DNA of 64,000 nucleotides from Rathayibacter sp. VKM Ac-2759. GTDB lineage: Bacteria; Actinomycetota; Actinomycetes; Actinomycetales; Microbacteriaceae. Every line of letters begins with the position of its first letter. Position 1 is the stretch's first letter. Shown here one piece after another: positions 8,375 through 17,790 of this stretch. Where the stretch lies: assembly GCF_009834225.1 (NCBI RefSeq), contig NZ_CP047176.1, positions 1,116,001 to 1,180,000 of the forward strand. Reading direction: 5' to 3'. The notes below the pieces were generated by a model, which ran no database searches, was not told the origin of the DNA, and worked only from the letters and a program-made list of their open reading frames with translations. A program made the position numbers and the translations under genes.

Positions 8375-9856
8375 GTGCCCGCTTCCGTCGAGGCCTCAGA
8401 GGCCGCCCTCCTCGCCCGCGTCCCCTCGCAGCTGTTCATCGGCGGAGCCTGGGTGGACGCGGCAGGCGGCGGCACGATCGACGTCGAGGACCCCGCGACC
8501 GGCGCGACCCTGCTCACCATCGCCGACGCGACCCCGGAGGACGGACTGCGGGCGCTGGACGCCGCGGTCGCGGCAGGGGAGGCGTGGGCCGCGACGGCGC
8601 CCCGGAAGCGCGGCGAGATCCTCCGCCGGGCGTTCGACCTGCTGCAGGAGCGCAAGGACGACTTCGCCCTGCTGATGACCCTCGAGATGGGCAAGCCGTT
8701 CGCCGAGGCGCTCGGCGAGGTGGCCTACGGAGGCGAGTTCCTCCGCTGGTTCAGCGAGGAGGCCGTGCGGATCCAGGGGCGCTACGGCGTGAACCCCGAG
8801 GGCACCGGCCGGATGATCGTCTCGCAGCACCCCGTCGGGCCCTGCTACCTCATCACGCCGTGGAACTTCCCGCTCGCGATGGCGACGCGCAAGATCGCCC
8901 CGGCGCTCGCCGCCGGCTGCACCGTCGTCGTGAAGCCCGCGGAGCTCACTCCGCTGACCACCCTGGCCCTGGCCGCCCTGCTCGCCGAGGCCGGCGTGCC
9001 CGACGGAGTCGTCAACGTGGTCACCACCTCGTCGGCCGCCGCGCTGTCGGAGCCGATCATGACCGACCCGCGACTGCGGAAGGTCTCGTTCACCGGATCG
9101 ACCCCGGTCGGGCAGAAGCTGCTGCAGCAGGCCTCCGCGAACGTGCTGCGGACCTCGATGGAGCTCGGCGGCAACGCCCCGTTCGTCGTCTTCGAGGACG
9201 CCGACCTCGACAGGGCCGTGGACGGCGCGATGCTCGCGAAGTTCCGCAACATCGGCCAGGCCTGCACCGCGGCGAACCGCTTCTTCGTCCACGAGTCGAT
9301 CGCCGAGGAGTTCGCGACCCGCCTCACGGAGCGGGTCGCCGCGCTCCGCGTCGGCCGCGGCACCGAGGACGGCGTGACCATCGGCCCGCTGATCGACGAC
9401 CGCGCGGTCGAGAAGGCCGGCTCCCTCGTCGAGGACGCCGTCGGCCGCGGAGCGCGGGTCCGCATCGGCGGGCACGGCATCGAGCGCAGCGGTCACTTCT
9501 ACGAGCCGACGGTGCTCTCGGACGTCGACGGCGCCAGCGAGATCCTGCGCACCGAGATCTTCGGCCCGGTGGTGGCGATCGTGCCGTTCCGCGACGAGGA
9601 CGAGGCGGTCGCGCTCGCCAACGACACCGAGTTCGGCCTGGTCTCGTACGTGTTCACCCGCGATCTGGCCCGCGGGCAGCGGATGATCGAGCGCCTGGCC
9701 ACCGGGATGATGGGGCTGAACGTCGGCGTCGTCTCGAACGCCGCGGCACCGTTCGGCGGAGTGAAGCAGTCGGGTCTCGGACGCGAGGGCGGACTCGAGG
9801 GCATCCACGAGTACCTCAGCACGAAGTACACGCTGACCCCCGACCCGTTCGCCTGA
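8375..9856 (+). CDS. gabD: NAD(P)-dependent succinate-semialdehyde dehydrogenase family protein
   Basis: Oxidises an aldehyde, most likely succinate semialdehyde, to the acid. It has 493 residues, the normal length. The family signatures are intact: the proton-acceptor Glu263 in MELGGN, and catalytic Cys297 in GQACTAANRF. The string GVKQSGLGREGG near the C-terminus is typical of the SSADH branch. The GTG start has GAAAGAG upstream. The exact substrate rests on family resemblance. The stop is four bases from the next start, so the two genes are probably co-transcribed. Confidence 0.88.
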   Translation: MPASVEASEAALLARVPSQLFIGGAWVDAAGGGTIDVEDPATGATLLTIADATPEDGLRALDAAVAAGEAWAATAPRKRGEILRRAFDLLQERKDDFALLMTLEMGKPFAEALGEVAYGGEFLRWFSEEAVRIQGRYGVNPEGTGRMIVSQHPVGPCYLITPWNFPLAMATRKIAPALAAGCTVVVKPAELTPLTTLALAALLAEAGVPDGVVNVVTTSSAAALSEPIMTDPRLRKVSFTGSTPVGQKLLQQASANVLRTSMELGGNAPFVVFEDADLDRAVDGAMLAKFRNIGQACTAANRFFVHESIAEEFATRLTERVAALRVGRGTEDGVTIGPLIDDRAVEKAGSLVEDAVGRGARVRIGGHGIERSGHFYEPTVLSDVDGASEILRTEIFGPVVAIVPFRDEDEAVALANDTEFGLVSYVFTRDLARGQRMIERLATGMMGLNVGVVSNAAAPFGGVKQSGLGREGGLEGIHEYLSTKYTLTPDPFA

Positions 9857-9860
9857 TCCG

Positions 9861-10664
9861 GTGAACCCGACCGAGGTCCGCTCCCTCGAGGACCCCAGGC
9901 TCCGCGACTACGCCCACGCGACCGACGTCGCGCTGAAGAACGCGCGCGGCCCGCACGGGATCTACATCGCGGAGTCGGCGCTCGTGCTCGAGCGCGCGCT
10001 CGCCGCCGGCCACCGGCCGCGCTCGGTCCTCGCGCTCGGCGGCTCGGCGGCCGAGGCCGCACGCCTCGTCGACGGGTTCGACGCCCCCGTCTTCACCGGA
10101 CCCGCCGAGATGCTGGCCGAGCTGACCGGCTGCACCCTGCACCGCGGCCTCATCGCGGCGATGGAGCGACCGCCGCTGCCCGACCCCGCCGAGCTCCTGG
10201 CCGGCGCGCGGCGGATCGTGGTGCTCGAGAACGTCGTCGACCCGACCAACGTCGGCGCGATCTTCCGTTCGGTCGGCGCGATCGGAGCCGATGCCGTGCT
10301 GGTCACGCCGCGCTGCTCCGACCCGTTCTACCGCCGCGCGATCCGGGTCAGCATGGGGACGGTGCTCCAGGTGCCGTGGACCCGCGTCGACGGCTGGGAC
10401 GCCACGGCGGCCCTCCTGCACGCGGCGGGCTTCACGATCGCCGCGATGGCGCTCACCCCGGAGGCGGTGCCGCTGCGCGAGTTCGCGGCCTCGGCGCCCG
10501 AGCGGGTCGCCCTGGTCCTCGGCACGGAGGGAGAGGGACTGACCGCCGAGGCGCTCGCGGCCGCGGACGTCGCCGTGCAGATCCCGATGCGGCACGGCAT
10601 CGACTCGCTCAACGTCGCGGCGGCCAGCGCCGTGGCGATGTGGGCTCTGGCGGCCCCCTCCTAG
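9861..10664 (+). CDS. TrmH/SpoU-family RNA 2'-O-ribose methyltransferase
   Basis: SPOUT-fold, SAM-dependent methyltransferase of 267 residues acting on rRNA or tRNA. The three SpoU motifs are present: VVDPTNVGAIFRS (motif 1), LVLGTEGEGLT (motif 2) and IPMRHGIDSLNVAAA (motif 3). An N-terminal substrate-binding domain precedes them. The target nucleotide cannot be told from sequence. The GTG start lies four bases after gabD. Confidence 0.92.
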   Translation: MNPTEVRSLEDPRLRDYAHATDVALKNARGPHGIYIAESALVLERALAAGHRPRSVLALGGSAAEAARLVDGFDAPVFTGPAEMLAELTGCTLHRGLIAAMERPPLPDPAELLAGARRIVVLENVVDPTNVGAIFRSVGAIGADAVLVTPRCSDPFYRRAIRVSMGTVLQVPWTRVDGWDATAALLHAAGFTIAAMALTPEAVPLREFAASAPERVALVLGTEGEGLTAEALAAADVAVQIPMRHGIDSLNVAAASAVAMWALAAPS

Positions 10665-10714
10665 ACGGGGTGCGCCGGATCGCGCCCGGCGGCCGCGGGG
10701 GACACGCCCTGCGG

Positions 10715-10720
10715 TACGCT
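10715..10720 (+). promoter_or_regulatory. Candidate -10 element (TACGCT) for the small lipoprotein gene
   Basis: TACGCT fits TANNNT and lies in the gap after the methyltransferase gene, 40 bases before the GTG at 10761. A GAGG ribosome site lies between. The -35 box is not evident. Confidence 0.35.
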
Positions 10721-10760
10721 CTCAGCCAATCCTGTCGGCGTCGAATCGAGCGAGGTCCCC

Positions 10761-11129
10761 GTGCTTGATCGAACCCGCGCACTCCTCGCGTCGTCACTCC
10801 TCGTGGCGGTCCTCGCGCTGACGGCCTGCGCCGCGCAGCCCGCGGACGTCCCCGACGACGCCGCGCCGACCACGGGGACGTCCGTACCGCGCGCCACCGT
10901 CGGGCCGACCGGCGGGGTGGTCCTCGAGGGCGACGATCTGACGCAGCGGATCACGCTCTGCCTCGCCCGCTACGGCCTCGGCGAACGCCCGTCGCTGCCG
11001 GCCGAGACAGCGAGCGCGGACGAGCAGATGTCGGCTCAGCAGGAGATCGACGCGTACGACGCGACCCTGACGAACTGCACGGCCGAGGCGATGGGCACGA
11101 CCGTGCCGACCACCACTCCCTCCTCCTGA
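10761..11129 (+). CDS. Small putative lipoprotein, unknown function
   Basis: A 122-residue exported protein with a hydrophobic signal and lipobox LTAC (Cys23). The mature part is short, acidic and Thr-rich, with two further cysteines in a region that could form a small folded domain. I do not recognise the family. GAGG precedes the GTG. The stop is two bases before the SDR gene, so the two are probably in one transcript. Confidence 0.72.
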   Translation: MLDRTRALLASSLLVAVLALTACAAQPADVPDDAAPTTGTSVPRATVGPTGGVVLEGDDLTQRITLCLARYGLGERPSLPAETASADEQMSAQQEIDAYDATLTNCTAEAMGTTVPTTTPSS

Positions 11130-11131
11130 CC

Positions 11132-11875
11132 ATGCGGATCGACGGCTGCTCCGCGCTGGTCGCCGGCGGCGCCTCCGGGCTCGGCGCGGCCACGGCGATC
11201 GCGCTGCTCGACGCCGGGGCGCGCGTGACGGTGCTGGACCTCCCGGAGGCGGTCGCCTCGGCGACCCTCCCCGGCTCCGTCGCGCTGGTCGCGGGCGACG
11301 TGCTCGACTCCGAGGCCGTCGCGCGCGCGATCGAGGCGGCGGGGGAGCTGCGGGTCGCGGTCGTCTGCGCCGGCATCGCGACTCCCGGGCGCCTCCTCGG
11401 CCGCGACGGCCCGCTCGCGCTCGAGGCGTTCGAGCGGGTACTGCGGGTGAACACCGTCGGCACGCTGAACGTGCTGCGGCTCGCGGCCGCCTCGATCGCC
11501 GAGCGGGAGCCCGTGGACGGCGAGCGCGGCGTGCTCGTCACCACCTCGTCGGTCACGGCGTTCGAGGGGCAGATCGGGCAGGCGGCCTACGCGGCGTCGA
11601 AGGGCGCGGTCGCCGCGCTCACCCTGCCGCTCGCACGGGAACTGGCCGAGCGGCTGATCCGCGTCGTCTCGATCGCGCCGGGGACGTTCGACACCCCGCT
11701 GCTGGCCGGTCTCCCGGAGCGGGCCCGGACGGCGCTCGGGTCGGCGACGCCGCACCCGGCCCGCCTCGGCCGCCCGGAGGAGTTCGCCTCCCTCGTGCGT
11801 CACGTGGTCGAGAACCCGATGCTCAACGGCGAGGTCGTGCGGCTGGACGGCGCTCTGAGGCTGCCTCCGCGCTGA
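11132..11875 (+). CDS. Short-chain dehydrogenase/reductase (3-hydroxyacyl-CoA dehydrogenase type II-like)
   Basis: NAD(P)-dependent oxidoreductase of 247 residues. The Rossmann motif GGASGLG is at residues 12-18. The catalytic Ser is in TTSSVTAF and the Tyr-Lys pair in YAASKG. The overall pattern, including FDTPLLAGLPE, resembles type II 3-hydroxyacyl-CoA dehydrogenases (HSD10-like), which act on fatty-acyl or branched-chain intermediates. The specific substrate is an inference. It converges with the ABC transporter gene on the other strand. Confidence 0.87.
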   Translation: MRIDGCSALVAGGASGLGAATAIALLDAGARVTVLDLPEAVASATLPGSVALVAGDVLDSEAVARAIEAAGELRVAVVCAGIATPGRLLGRDGPLALEAFERVLRVNTVGTLNVLRLAAASIAEREPVDGERGVLVTTSSVTAFEGQIGQAAYAASKGAVAALTLPLARELAERLIRVVSIAPGTFDTPLLAGLPERARTALGSATPHPARLGRPEEFASLVRHVVENPMLNGEVVRLDGALRLPPR

Positions 11876-11886
11876 CCCCGAACCGC

Positions 11887-13692
11887 TCAGACCAGGAGCT
11901 GGTGCTTCGCGAGATCGCGGTACAGCGGCGTCGACTCGACGAGCTCGGAGTGGGTGCCGACTCCGACGACCTCGCCCTTGCTGAGCACGATGATCCGGTC
12001 GGAGTCGACGACCGTCGAGAGTCGGTGGGCGATGACGAGCAGGGTGCGGTTCTCGGCGACGGCGTCGATCGCGAGGCGCAGGCGCTGCTCGTTCAGACCG
12101 TCGAGGCTCGAGGTCGACTCGTCCAGCAACAGGATGGGCGGCGCGGCCAGCAGCGCGCGTCCGATCGCGAGGCGCTGGCGCTCGCCTCCCGAGAGCATGA
12201 CGCCGCTCTCGCCCACCGGGGCGTCGAGGCCGAGCGGGTCGCGCTCGAGCACGTCGGTGAGGTTCACGGCCTCGAGCACGCGGCGGCAGTCGGCGTCGTC
12301 GGCGTCGGGCCGGCCGAGGACGAGGTTCTCGCGGATCGTGCCGGCGAGGACGGGCGCGTCCTGCTCGACGTAGCCGATCTGCGCGCGGAGGGCGTCGCGG
12401 TCGATCGCGGTGATGTCGACTCCCCCCAGGCGGACGACGCCCGCCTCCGGGTCGTAGAAGCGTTCGATGAGGGCGAGGATCGTGCTCTTGCCGGCCCCGG
12501 ACGGGCCGACCAGCGCCGTGCGCTTGCCGCGCGGAACGGTGAACGACACACCGTGCAGCACCGTGCGGTCGCCGTCGTGCTCGGTCGGCTCGGCGACGGC
12601 GCGGGGGTCGTAGGAGAAGACCACGTCGTCGAACTCGATCGCGTCGGCGGCCACTCCGGCTCCGAGACCGCCCGTGGACGCGTCGCCGTCGCCCTCGATG
12701 GGGAGGTCGATGATCTCCTGGATGCGTCCGAGCGCACCGAGGGCCGAGTTGACGGAGGTGATCGCCCCGATGAAGTTGCCCAGCGGCATCACCATCATGA
12801 AGAGGAACAGGATGAACGAGACCAGCTGGGCGATGTCGATGGCGCCGGAGGCGACCCGGTAGCCGCCGACTCCGAGGACCGCGAGGAACGCGACCTGCAG
12901 GGCGATGCCCGCGACGGGGACGACGAGCGCGGAGACGTGGGCGACGCGGAGGCCGAGGCGGTACGCCTCCGTCGCGTGGCCGTCGACCACGGCGATCTCG
13001 CGGTCGGTGGCGCCGGCGGCGCGGATGGTGCGGACGGCGCTGATGGCGCGCTCGACCGAGGCGGCGAGATCGCCGACCTTCTCCTGCGCCTGGCGGCTCG
13101 CGGTGCGGATGCCGCGGCCGAGGGTGAGGGCGAGGGTCAGGGCCGCGGCGACGACCGCGACGATGATGAGCAGGAGGACCCAGTCGATGATCGCCATGGC
13201 GATGATGGCGCCCACGAAGACGAGCGAGCCGGCGATCGAGTCGACGAGCCCCTGGGTGAGCACGGCGCGCAGGAGGGTCGAGTCGGAGCCGACGCGCGAG
13301 ACGAGGTCGCCGGTGCGGCGGGCGTCGAACTCGCGGATGGGCAGGCGGAGGAGCCGTGCCACGATCCGGCGCCGGCTCGAGAGCACGATGCCCTCGCCGG
13401 TGCGCTGGAGGAGGTAGTGCGCGAAGCCCGAGATGAGTCCGGAGGCGACCACCAGGGCGACGAGGGCCCAGACGAGCGGCCCGAGGTCGAGTCCGCTCTG
13501 CACGCGGGTGATGACCTGGCCGACGATCAGCGGCTGCGCGAGGCTCGCCGCGGCGCCGATCAGGCTGAGGACGACGACGACGGACAGGATGCGCTTGTGC
13601 TCGAGCAGGTAGGGGACGAGCTGCGAGAAGGAGGCGCGCGGGCCGTCGTCCTTCTTCGGGCGGCCGGACCGCCTCGGGGTGGTGGTGCTCAT
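11887..13692 (-). CDS. ABC exporter with fused membrane and ATPase domains
   Basis: Half-transporter of the MsbA/LmrA exporter type, 601 residues from the chosen start. A six-helix membrane domain (about 35-330) is followed by a nucleotide-binding domain with Walker A GPSGAGKST, signature LSGGERQR, Walker B ILLLDEST and switch IAHRLSTV. It probably works as a homodimer that expels a lipid, peptide or drug. The ATG at 13692 has GAGGA upstream. An in-frame ATG at 13728 would add 12 residues. The substrate is unknown. Confidence 0.9.
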   Translation of the reverse strand: MSTTTPRRSGRPKKDDGPRASFSQLVPYLLEHKRILSVVVVLSLIGAAASLAQPLIVGQVITRVQSGLDLGPLVWALVALVVASGLISGFAHYLLQRTGEGIVLSSRRRIVARLLRLPIREFDARRTGDLVSRVGSDSTLLRAVLTQGLVDSIAGSLVFVGAIIAMAIIDWVLLLIIVAVVAAALTLALTLGRGIRTASRQAQEKVGDLAASVERAISAVRTIRAAGATDREIAVVDGHATEAYRLGLRVAHVSALVVPVAGIALQVAFLAVLGVGGYRVASGAIDIAQLVSFILFLFMMVMPLGNFIGAITSVNSALGALGRIQEIIDLPIEGDGDASTGGLGAGVAADAIEFDDVVFSYDPRAVAEPTEHDGDRTVLHGVSFTVPRGKRTALVGPSGAGKSTILALIERFYDPEAGVVRLGGVDITAIDRDALRAQIGYVEQDAPVLAGTIRENLVLGRPDADDADCRRVLEAVNLTDVLERDPLGLDAPVGESGVMLSGGERQRLAIGRALLAAPPILLLDESTSSLDGLNEQRLRLAIDAVAENRTLLVIAHRLSTVVDSDRIIVLSKGEVVGVGTHSELVESTPLYRDLAKHQLLV

Positions 13693-13851
13693 CGCTCGTC
13701 CGTCCTCGCTCGTCGTGCCGTCGTCCATTCTGCCCGCTGATCGCTGCGAGACGGCGGGGTGCGCTCGTGCGGTGGCTCAGACTCGTCGTGCCCCGGAGAC
13801 GGGTCCGGCCCTCCGGGTGCACCGACGGGCCGGACCGGCAGGAGCGGGTGC

Positions 13852-15198
13852 CTACGACACGTTGTCGTGGTACGCCGTGTGCTGGGTCTCCTTCGAGAGC
13901 AGCAGCGCGATCAGCGTCAGCACGCCGGCGCCGCTGAGGTAGAGGCCGACCAGCACGGGGCTGCCGCCGGCCGACTGCCAGAGCGCGACGGCGATGATCG
14001 GCGCGAGCGCCGCTCCGAGGATCGACGCCAGGTTGTAGGCCATCGCCGAGCCGGTGTAGCGGACGTTGGTCGGGAACAGCTCGGGCAGCACGGCGCCCAT
14101 CGGCCCGAAGGTCAGGCCCATCAGCGTGAAGCCGAGGATGAGCACCGCCATGACGCCGACGAAGCCGCCGCCGAACAGCGGCACGAACAGGAGGCCGAAG
14201 ACGATGATCGCGGCGGTCACCGTGAGCAGCGTCTTGCGGCGGCCGTACTTCTCCGCGAGCGGACCCGACACCAGCGTGAAGATGCCGAAGAAGACGACAC
14301 CGACGATGAGCATGATCAGGAAGTCGTTGCGGGTGTAGCCGAGGCCCGGGGTGGGGCCGTCGGTCGCGGCCGTGCCGTAGGTCAGCGTGAACGTGGTCAT
14401 CAGGTAGAAGAGCACGTAGGTCGCGAGCATGATGAACGTGCCCAGGATGAGCGGACGCCAGCTGGAGACGAAGACGCGGGCGAGGGGCAGCTTGGCCACC
14501 TCTCCGCTGTCGACGACCTTCTGGAACGCGGGGGTCTCGACCAGCTTGAAGCGGACGTAGAGGCCGATGATCACGAGCACGGCGCTCGCGAGGAACGGCA
14601 CGCGCCAGCCCCACGCGGCGAAGGTCTCGTCGTCCATCGTGCTGGCGAGCACGAGGAAGAGCACGTTGGCGACGATGAAGCCGATCGGGGCGCCGAGCTG
14701 CGGGAAGGTGCCGTAGATGGCGCGCTTGCCGGCCGGCGCGTTCTCGGTCGCGAGCAGCGCGGCTCCCGACCACTCTCCGCCGAGGCCGAGGCCCTGGCAG
14801 AAGCGCATGACGACGAGCAGGAACGGGGCGAGGAACTCCCAGCCCGGCGTCAGCGCGGTCGGCAGGCAGCCGATCAGGAAGGTCGCGACGCCCATCGTGA
14901 GCAGGGAGGCGACCAGAGTGCCCTTGCGTCCGACGCGGTCGCCGAAGTGGCCGAAGATGATCGATCCGATCGGGCGCGCGATGAACGCGACTCCGAAGAC
15001 GGCGAAGGAGGCGAGGAGCGCGACGGCCGGGTCCTCGTTCACGAAGAAGAGGGTCGGGAAGACCAGGACGGCGGCGGTCGCGTACGCGTAGAAGTCGTAG
15101 AACTCGATCGACGTGCCGATGAGGCTCGCGAGGATCACGCGTCCCCGGGAGTTCTGCGGGGCGGAGGGAGCGTCGGCTGTGGTGGATGAGGAAGACAT
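13852..15198 (-). CDS. MFS transporter, metabolite:proton symporter family
   Basis: Twelve-helix inner-membrane transporter of 448 residues. The start region with IEFYDFYAYATAA and the loop RPIGSIIFGHFGDRVGRK are hallmarks of the ProP/ShiA/KgtP branch. That branch imports osmolytes, dicarboxylates or shikimate with protons. The exact solute cannot be assigned. A TAAAGT -10-like sequence lies about 120 bases upstream on the same strand (15322-15327). Confidence 0.88.
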   Translation of the reverse strand: MSSSSTTADAPSAPQNSRGRVILASLIGTSIEFYDFYAYATAAVLVFPTLFFVNEDPAVALLASFAVFGVAFIARPIGSIIFGHFGDRVGRKGTLVASLLTMGVATFLIGCLPTALTPGWEFLAPFLLVVMRFCQGLGLGGEWSGAALLATENAPAGKRAIYGTFPQLGAPIGFIVANVLFLVLASTMDDETFAAWGWRVPFLASAVLVIIGLYVRFKLVETPAFQKVVDSGEVAKLPLARVFVSSWRPLILGTFIMLATYVLFYLMTTFTLTYGTAATDGPTPGLGYTRNDFLIMLIVGVVFFGIFTLVSGPLAEKYGRRKTLLTVTAAIIVFGLLFVPLFGGGFVGVMAVLILGFTLMGLTFGPMGAVLPELFPTNVRYTGSAMAYNLASILGAALAPIIAVALWQSAGGSPVLVGLYLSGAGVLTLIALLLSKETQHTAYHDNVS

Positions 15199-15350
15199 GG
15201 AAGGCAGGGTGCTCCGGATGACGGGGGCTCCCCTGAACCGGCGGGCGAGGCGTCGATCGGGCGTCGCGGACCGCGGGGGTCGAGGGGGAGGAAGAGTAGA
15301 GCCGCTCGTGACGACCCGCCCACTTTACTCCGTGATCTCCCAGCTTGGGG

Positions 15351-15382
15351 CGGCGACGGCCCTACGAAGGGGGCCGCCGCCG
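15351..15382 (-). terminator. Strong hairpin just after the riboflavin operon
   Basis: Arms 15351-15362 and 15371-15382 pair over 11 of 12 positions around an eight-base loop. The hairpin begins nine bases after the ribH stop. There is no U tract on either side, so it may be a GC-only actinobacterial terminator or an mRNA-stabilising stem. Confidence 0.5.
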
Positions 15383-15390
15383 CGGCGGGA

Positions 15391-15864
15391 TCAGCCGCGC
15401 AGGTCGCGGAGGAGCAGCGCGGTGGCGACGGCGGCCTCCGCCGCCTCGCGGCCCTTGTCCTCCTTGGAGCCGGGGAGCCCGGCCCGGTCGATGCCCTGCT
15501 GCTCGGTGTCGAGGGTCAGCACGCCGAAGCCGACCGGCTTGCCGGTCTGGATCGAGACGTTCGTGAGGCCCGAGGTCGCCGCGTCCGACACGTACTCGAA
15601 GTGCGGGGTGCCGCCGCGGATGATCACGCCGAGGGCGACCACCGCGTCGGCGCCCGCCTCGAGCGCGACCTTCGAGGCGACCGGCAGCTCGAACGACCCG
15701 GGCACTCGCACGAGCGACCAGGAGGCCCCCGACTCGTCGAGCGCGCGGCTCGCGCCCGCGATCAGCCCGTTCGAGATCTGCTCGTGCCAGGTGCCGGCGA
15801 TGACGACGATCCGCAGGCCGGAGCCGTCGACGGGGGAGGTGGTGGGTGCGCCGCTACCGGCCAT
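15391..15864 (-). CDS. ribH: 6,7-dimethyl-8-ribityllumazine synthase
   Basis: Condenses 5-amino-6-ribitylaminouracil with 3,4-dihydroxy-2-butanone 4-phosphate, the penultimate step of riboflavin synthesis. It has 157 residues and normally assembles as a pentamer or capsid-like 60-mer. Conserved elements include VPGSFELP and the [14 protein letters not shown] region. It is the last gene of the operon. The start overlaps the ribBA stop by 11 bases. Confidence 0.96.
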   Translation of the reverse strand: MAGSGAPTTSPVDGSGLRIVVIAGTWHEQISNGLIAGASRALDESGASWSLVRVPGSFELPVASKVALEAGADAVVALGVIIRGGTPHFEYVSDAATSGLTNVSIQTGKPVGFGVLTLDTEQQGIDRAGLPGSKEDKGREAAEAAVATALLLRDLRG

Positions 15865-17161
15865 GCTGCTGCTCCTTCGTGGTGGCGCCGGCGATCCCGG
15901 CGTCGAGGTGGTCGAGGTGGTCGATCGTGAAGTCGTGGCCCATCCGGTCGCGCTTGGTCGCGAGGTAGTCCTCGTTGAACGCGCCGACGCCGACGACGAG
16001 CGGGACGCGCTCGGAGACGGTGATGCCGCGGTCGGTGAGCTGGCGCACCTTCTCGGGGTTGTTCGTCAGCAGGCGGACGTCCGAGACCCCCAGATCCTCG
16101 AGGATGCCGACGGCGGCCCCGTAGTCGCGGGCGTCGGCGGGCAGGCCGAGCGCGAGGTTGGCGTCGAGCGTGTCGAGGCCGTCCTCCTGCAGGCGGTAGG
16201 CGCGCAGCTTGTTGATCAGGCCGATGCCCCGGCCCTCGTGCCCGCGGAGGTAGACGACGACTCCGCCGTCGCGCTGCACGGTGTCGAGGGCCGCATCGAG
16301 CTGCGGACCGCACTCGCACTTGAGCGAGCCGAAGGCCTCGCCGGTGAGGCACTCGGAGTGCACGCGGACGAGCGTCGGGCGCTCGCCGCCGACGGTGCCC
16401 GCCACGACGGCGACGTGGTCGGCGCCCGTCTGCCGGTCGCGGTAGGCGCGCACCCGGAACGGGCCGTGCGTGGTCGGCACCGTGGTCTCGACCTCGAAGC
16501 TCACCCGCGCGCTCTCGGGCACCGGCACCGCGAGGGGGACGTCGGTGTCGCAGTGGAACTCCTGCAGGTACGCGATCAGCGCGGCGACCGTGGTCACGGG
16601 GACCCCCTCGCGCTCGCCGAGGGCGATCAGGCCCGGGAGGCGCATCATCTCGCCGTCCTCCGCCACGATCTCCGAGATGGCGCCGACGGGGTAGAGGCCG
16701 GCGAGCTTCATCAGGTCGACCGCGGCCTCCGTGTGCCCGTCGCGCTCGCGGACGCCGCCCTCGACGGCGCGCAGCGGCAGGATGTGGCCGGGGCGGTGCA
16801 GTCGTGACGGCGTCGCGTCCGGATCGGCGAGGACCCGGAGCGTGTGCGCGCGGTCGGAGGCGCTGATGCCGGTCGAGAGGCGGTCGGCGGCGTCGACCGA
16901 GAGCGTGTACGCGGTGCCGCGCGGATCCTCGTTGTCGACGACCATCAGCGGCAGCTCGAGGCGGTCGGCGATCTCGTTGGTCATCGGCGCGCAGATGAAG
17001 CCGGAGGAGTTGCGCACCATCCAGGCGATCGTCTCCTGGCTCGCGAGCTGCGCCGAGACGATGACGTCGCCCTCGTTCTCACGTCCCTCGTCGTCGGCGA
17101 CGATGACCGGCCGGCCGGCGCGGAGCGCCTCGACGGCCTCGGGGATGCTGGAGAGAGTCAT
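15854..17161 (-). CDS. ribBA: Bifunctional 3,4-dihydroxy-2-butanone-4-phosphate synthase / GTP cyclohydrolase II
   Basis: Makes both precursors of riboflavin. It has 435 residues from the ATG at 17161. The N-terminal half (about 1-205) is DHBP synthase, with [10 protein letters not shown] and the substrate Thr/His region [13 protein letters not shown]. The C-terminal half is GTP cyclohydrolase II, with zinc cysteines in [17 protein letters not shown] and the HEGRGIGL motif. The start overlaps the ribE stop as ATGA. The frame remains open upstream, but that is ribE in another frame. Confidence 0.96.
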   Translation of the reverse strand: MTLSSIPEAVEALRAGRPVIVADDEGRENEGDVIVSAQLASQETIAWMVRNSSGFICAPMTNEIADRLELPLMVVDNEDPRGTAYTLSVDAADRLSTGISASDRAHTLRVLADPDATPSRLHRPGHILPLRAVEGGVRERDGHTEAAVDLMKLAGLYPVGAISEIVAEDGEMMRLPGLIALGEREGVPVTTVAALIAYLQEFHCDTDVPLAVPVPESARVSFEVETTVPTTHGPFRVRAYRDRQTGADHVAVVAGTVGGERPTLVRVHSECLTGEAFGSLKCECGPQLDAALDTVQRDGGVVVYLRGHEGRGIGLINKLRAYRLQEDGLDTLDANLALGLPADARDYGAAVGILEDLGVSDVRLLTNNPEKVRQLTDRGITVSERVPLVVGVGAFNEDYLATKRDRMGHDFTIDHLDHLDAGIAGATTKEQQHGR

Positions 17162-17790
17162 TTCCCACCTCCGGGAAGAGTGACGGCGTGCAGGGCGAGC
17201 ATCCGCTCGACGTGGCGGGCCAGGATGTCGGTCTCGATGTTGACCCGCTCGCCGACGGCGCGGGCGCCGAGGGTGGTGGCCGCGAGGGTCTCGGGGATGA
17301 GCGAGACCTCGAACCACTGGTCGGCCTCGGACGCGGGGCTGATCGCCGAGACGGTCAGCGAGACTCCGTCGACCGCGATCGAGCCCTTGTCGGTGACGAG
17401 GGGAGCCGCCTCGGGAGGCAGCGAGAAGCGCAGCACGCGCCACGCGTCTCCAGGGGTGATCGACAGCAGCGTCGCGGTGCCGTCGATGTGGCCCTGCACG
17501 ATGTGGCCGCCGAGGCGGTCGCCGACCAGGGCGGCGCGCTCCAGGTTCACGGAGTCGCCGACCGTCACGCCGTCGAGCGTCGACATCCGCAGGGTCTGCG
17601 CCATGACATCGGCGGTGAAGCCGTCCGCCGACTGGTCGACCACGGTGAGGCAGACGCCCGACACCGCGATGGAGTCGCCGTGCCGCGCCCCCTCGACCGC
17701 GAGCGGACCGCGCACCGTCAGCCGGATGGCGTCGGGCCCCGTCTCGATCGCGGTGACGACGCCGATCTCCTCGATGATTCCGGTGAACAT
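17158..17790 (-). CDS. ribE: Riboflavin synthase alpha subunit
   Basis: Dismutates two lumazine molecules to riboflavin. It has 210 residues and two homologous lumazine-binding barrels. The family start MFTGIIEEIG is present, as is the repeat motif GVCLTV, matched by GVSLTV in the second barrel. AAGGAG lies just upstream of the ATG. The start shares a base with the ribD stop (TGATG). Confidence 0.96.
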   Translation of the reverse strand: MFTGIIEEIGVVTAIETGPDAIRLTVRGPLAVEGARHGDSIAVSGVCLTVVDQSADGFTADVMAQTLRMSTLDGVTVGDSVNLERAALVGDRLGGHIVQGHIDGTATLLSITPGDAWRVLRFSLPPEAAPLVTDKGSIAVDGVSLTVSAISPASEADQWFEVSLIPETLAATTLGARAVGERVNIETDILARHVERMLALHAVTLPGGGK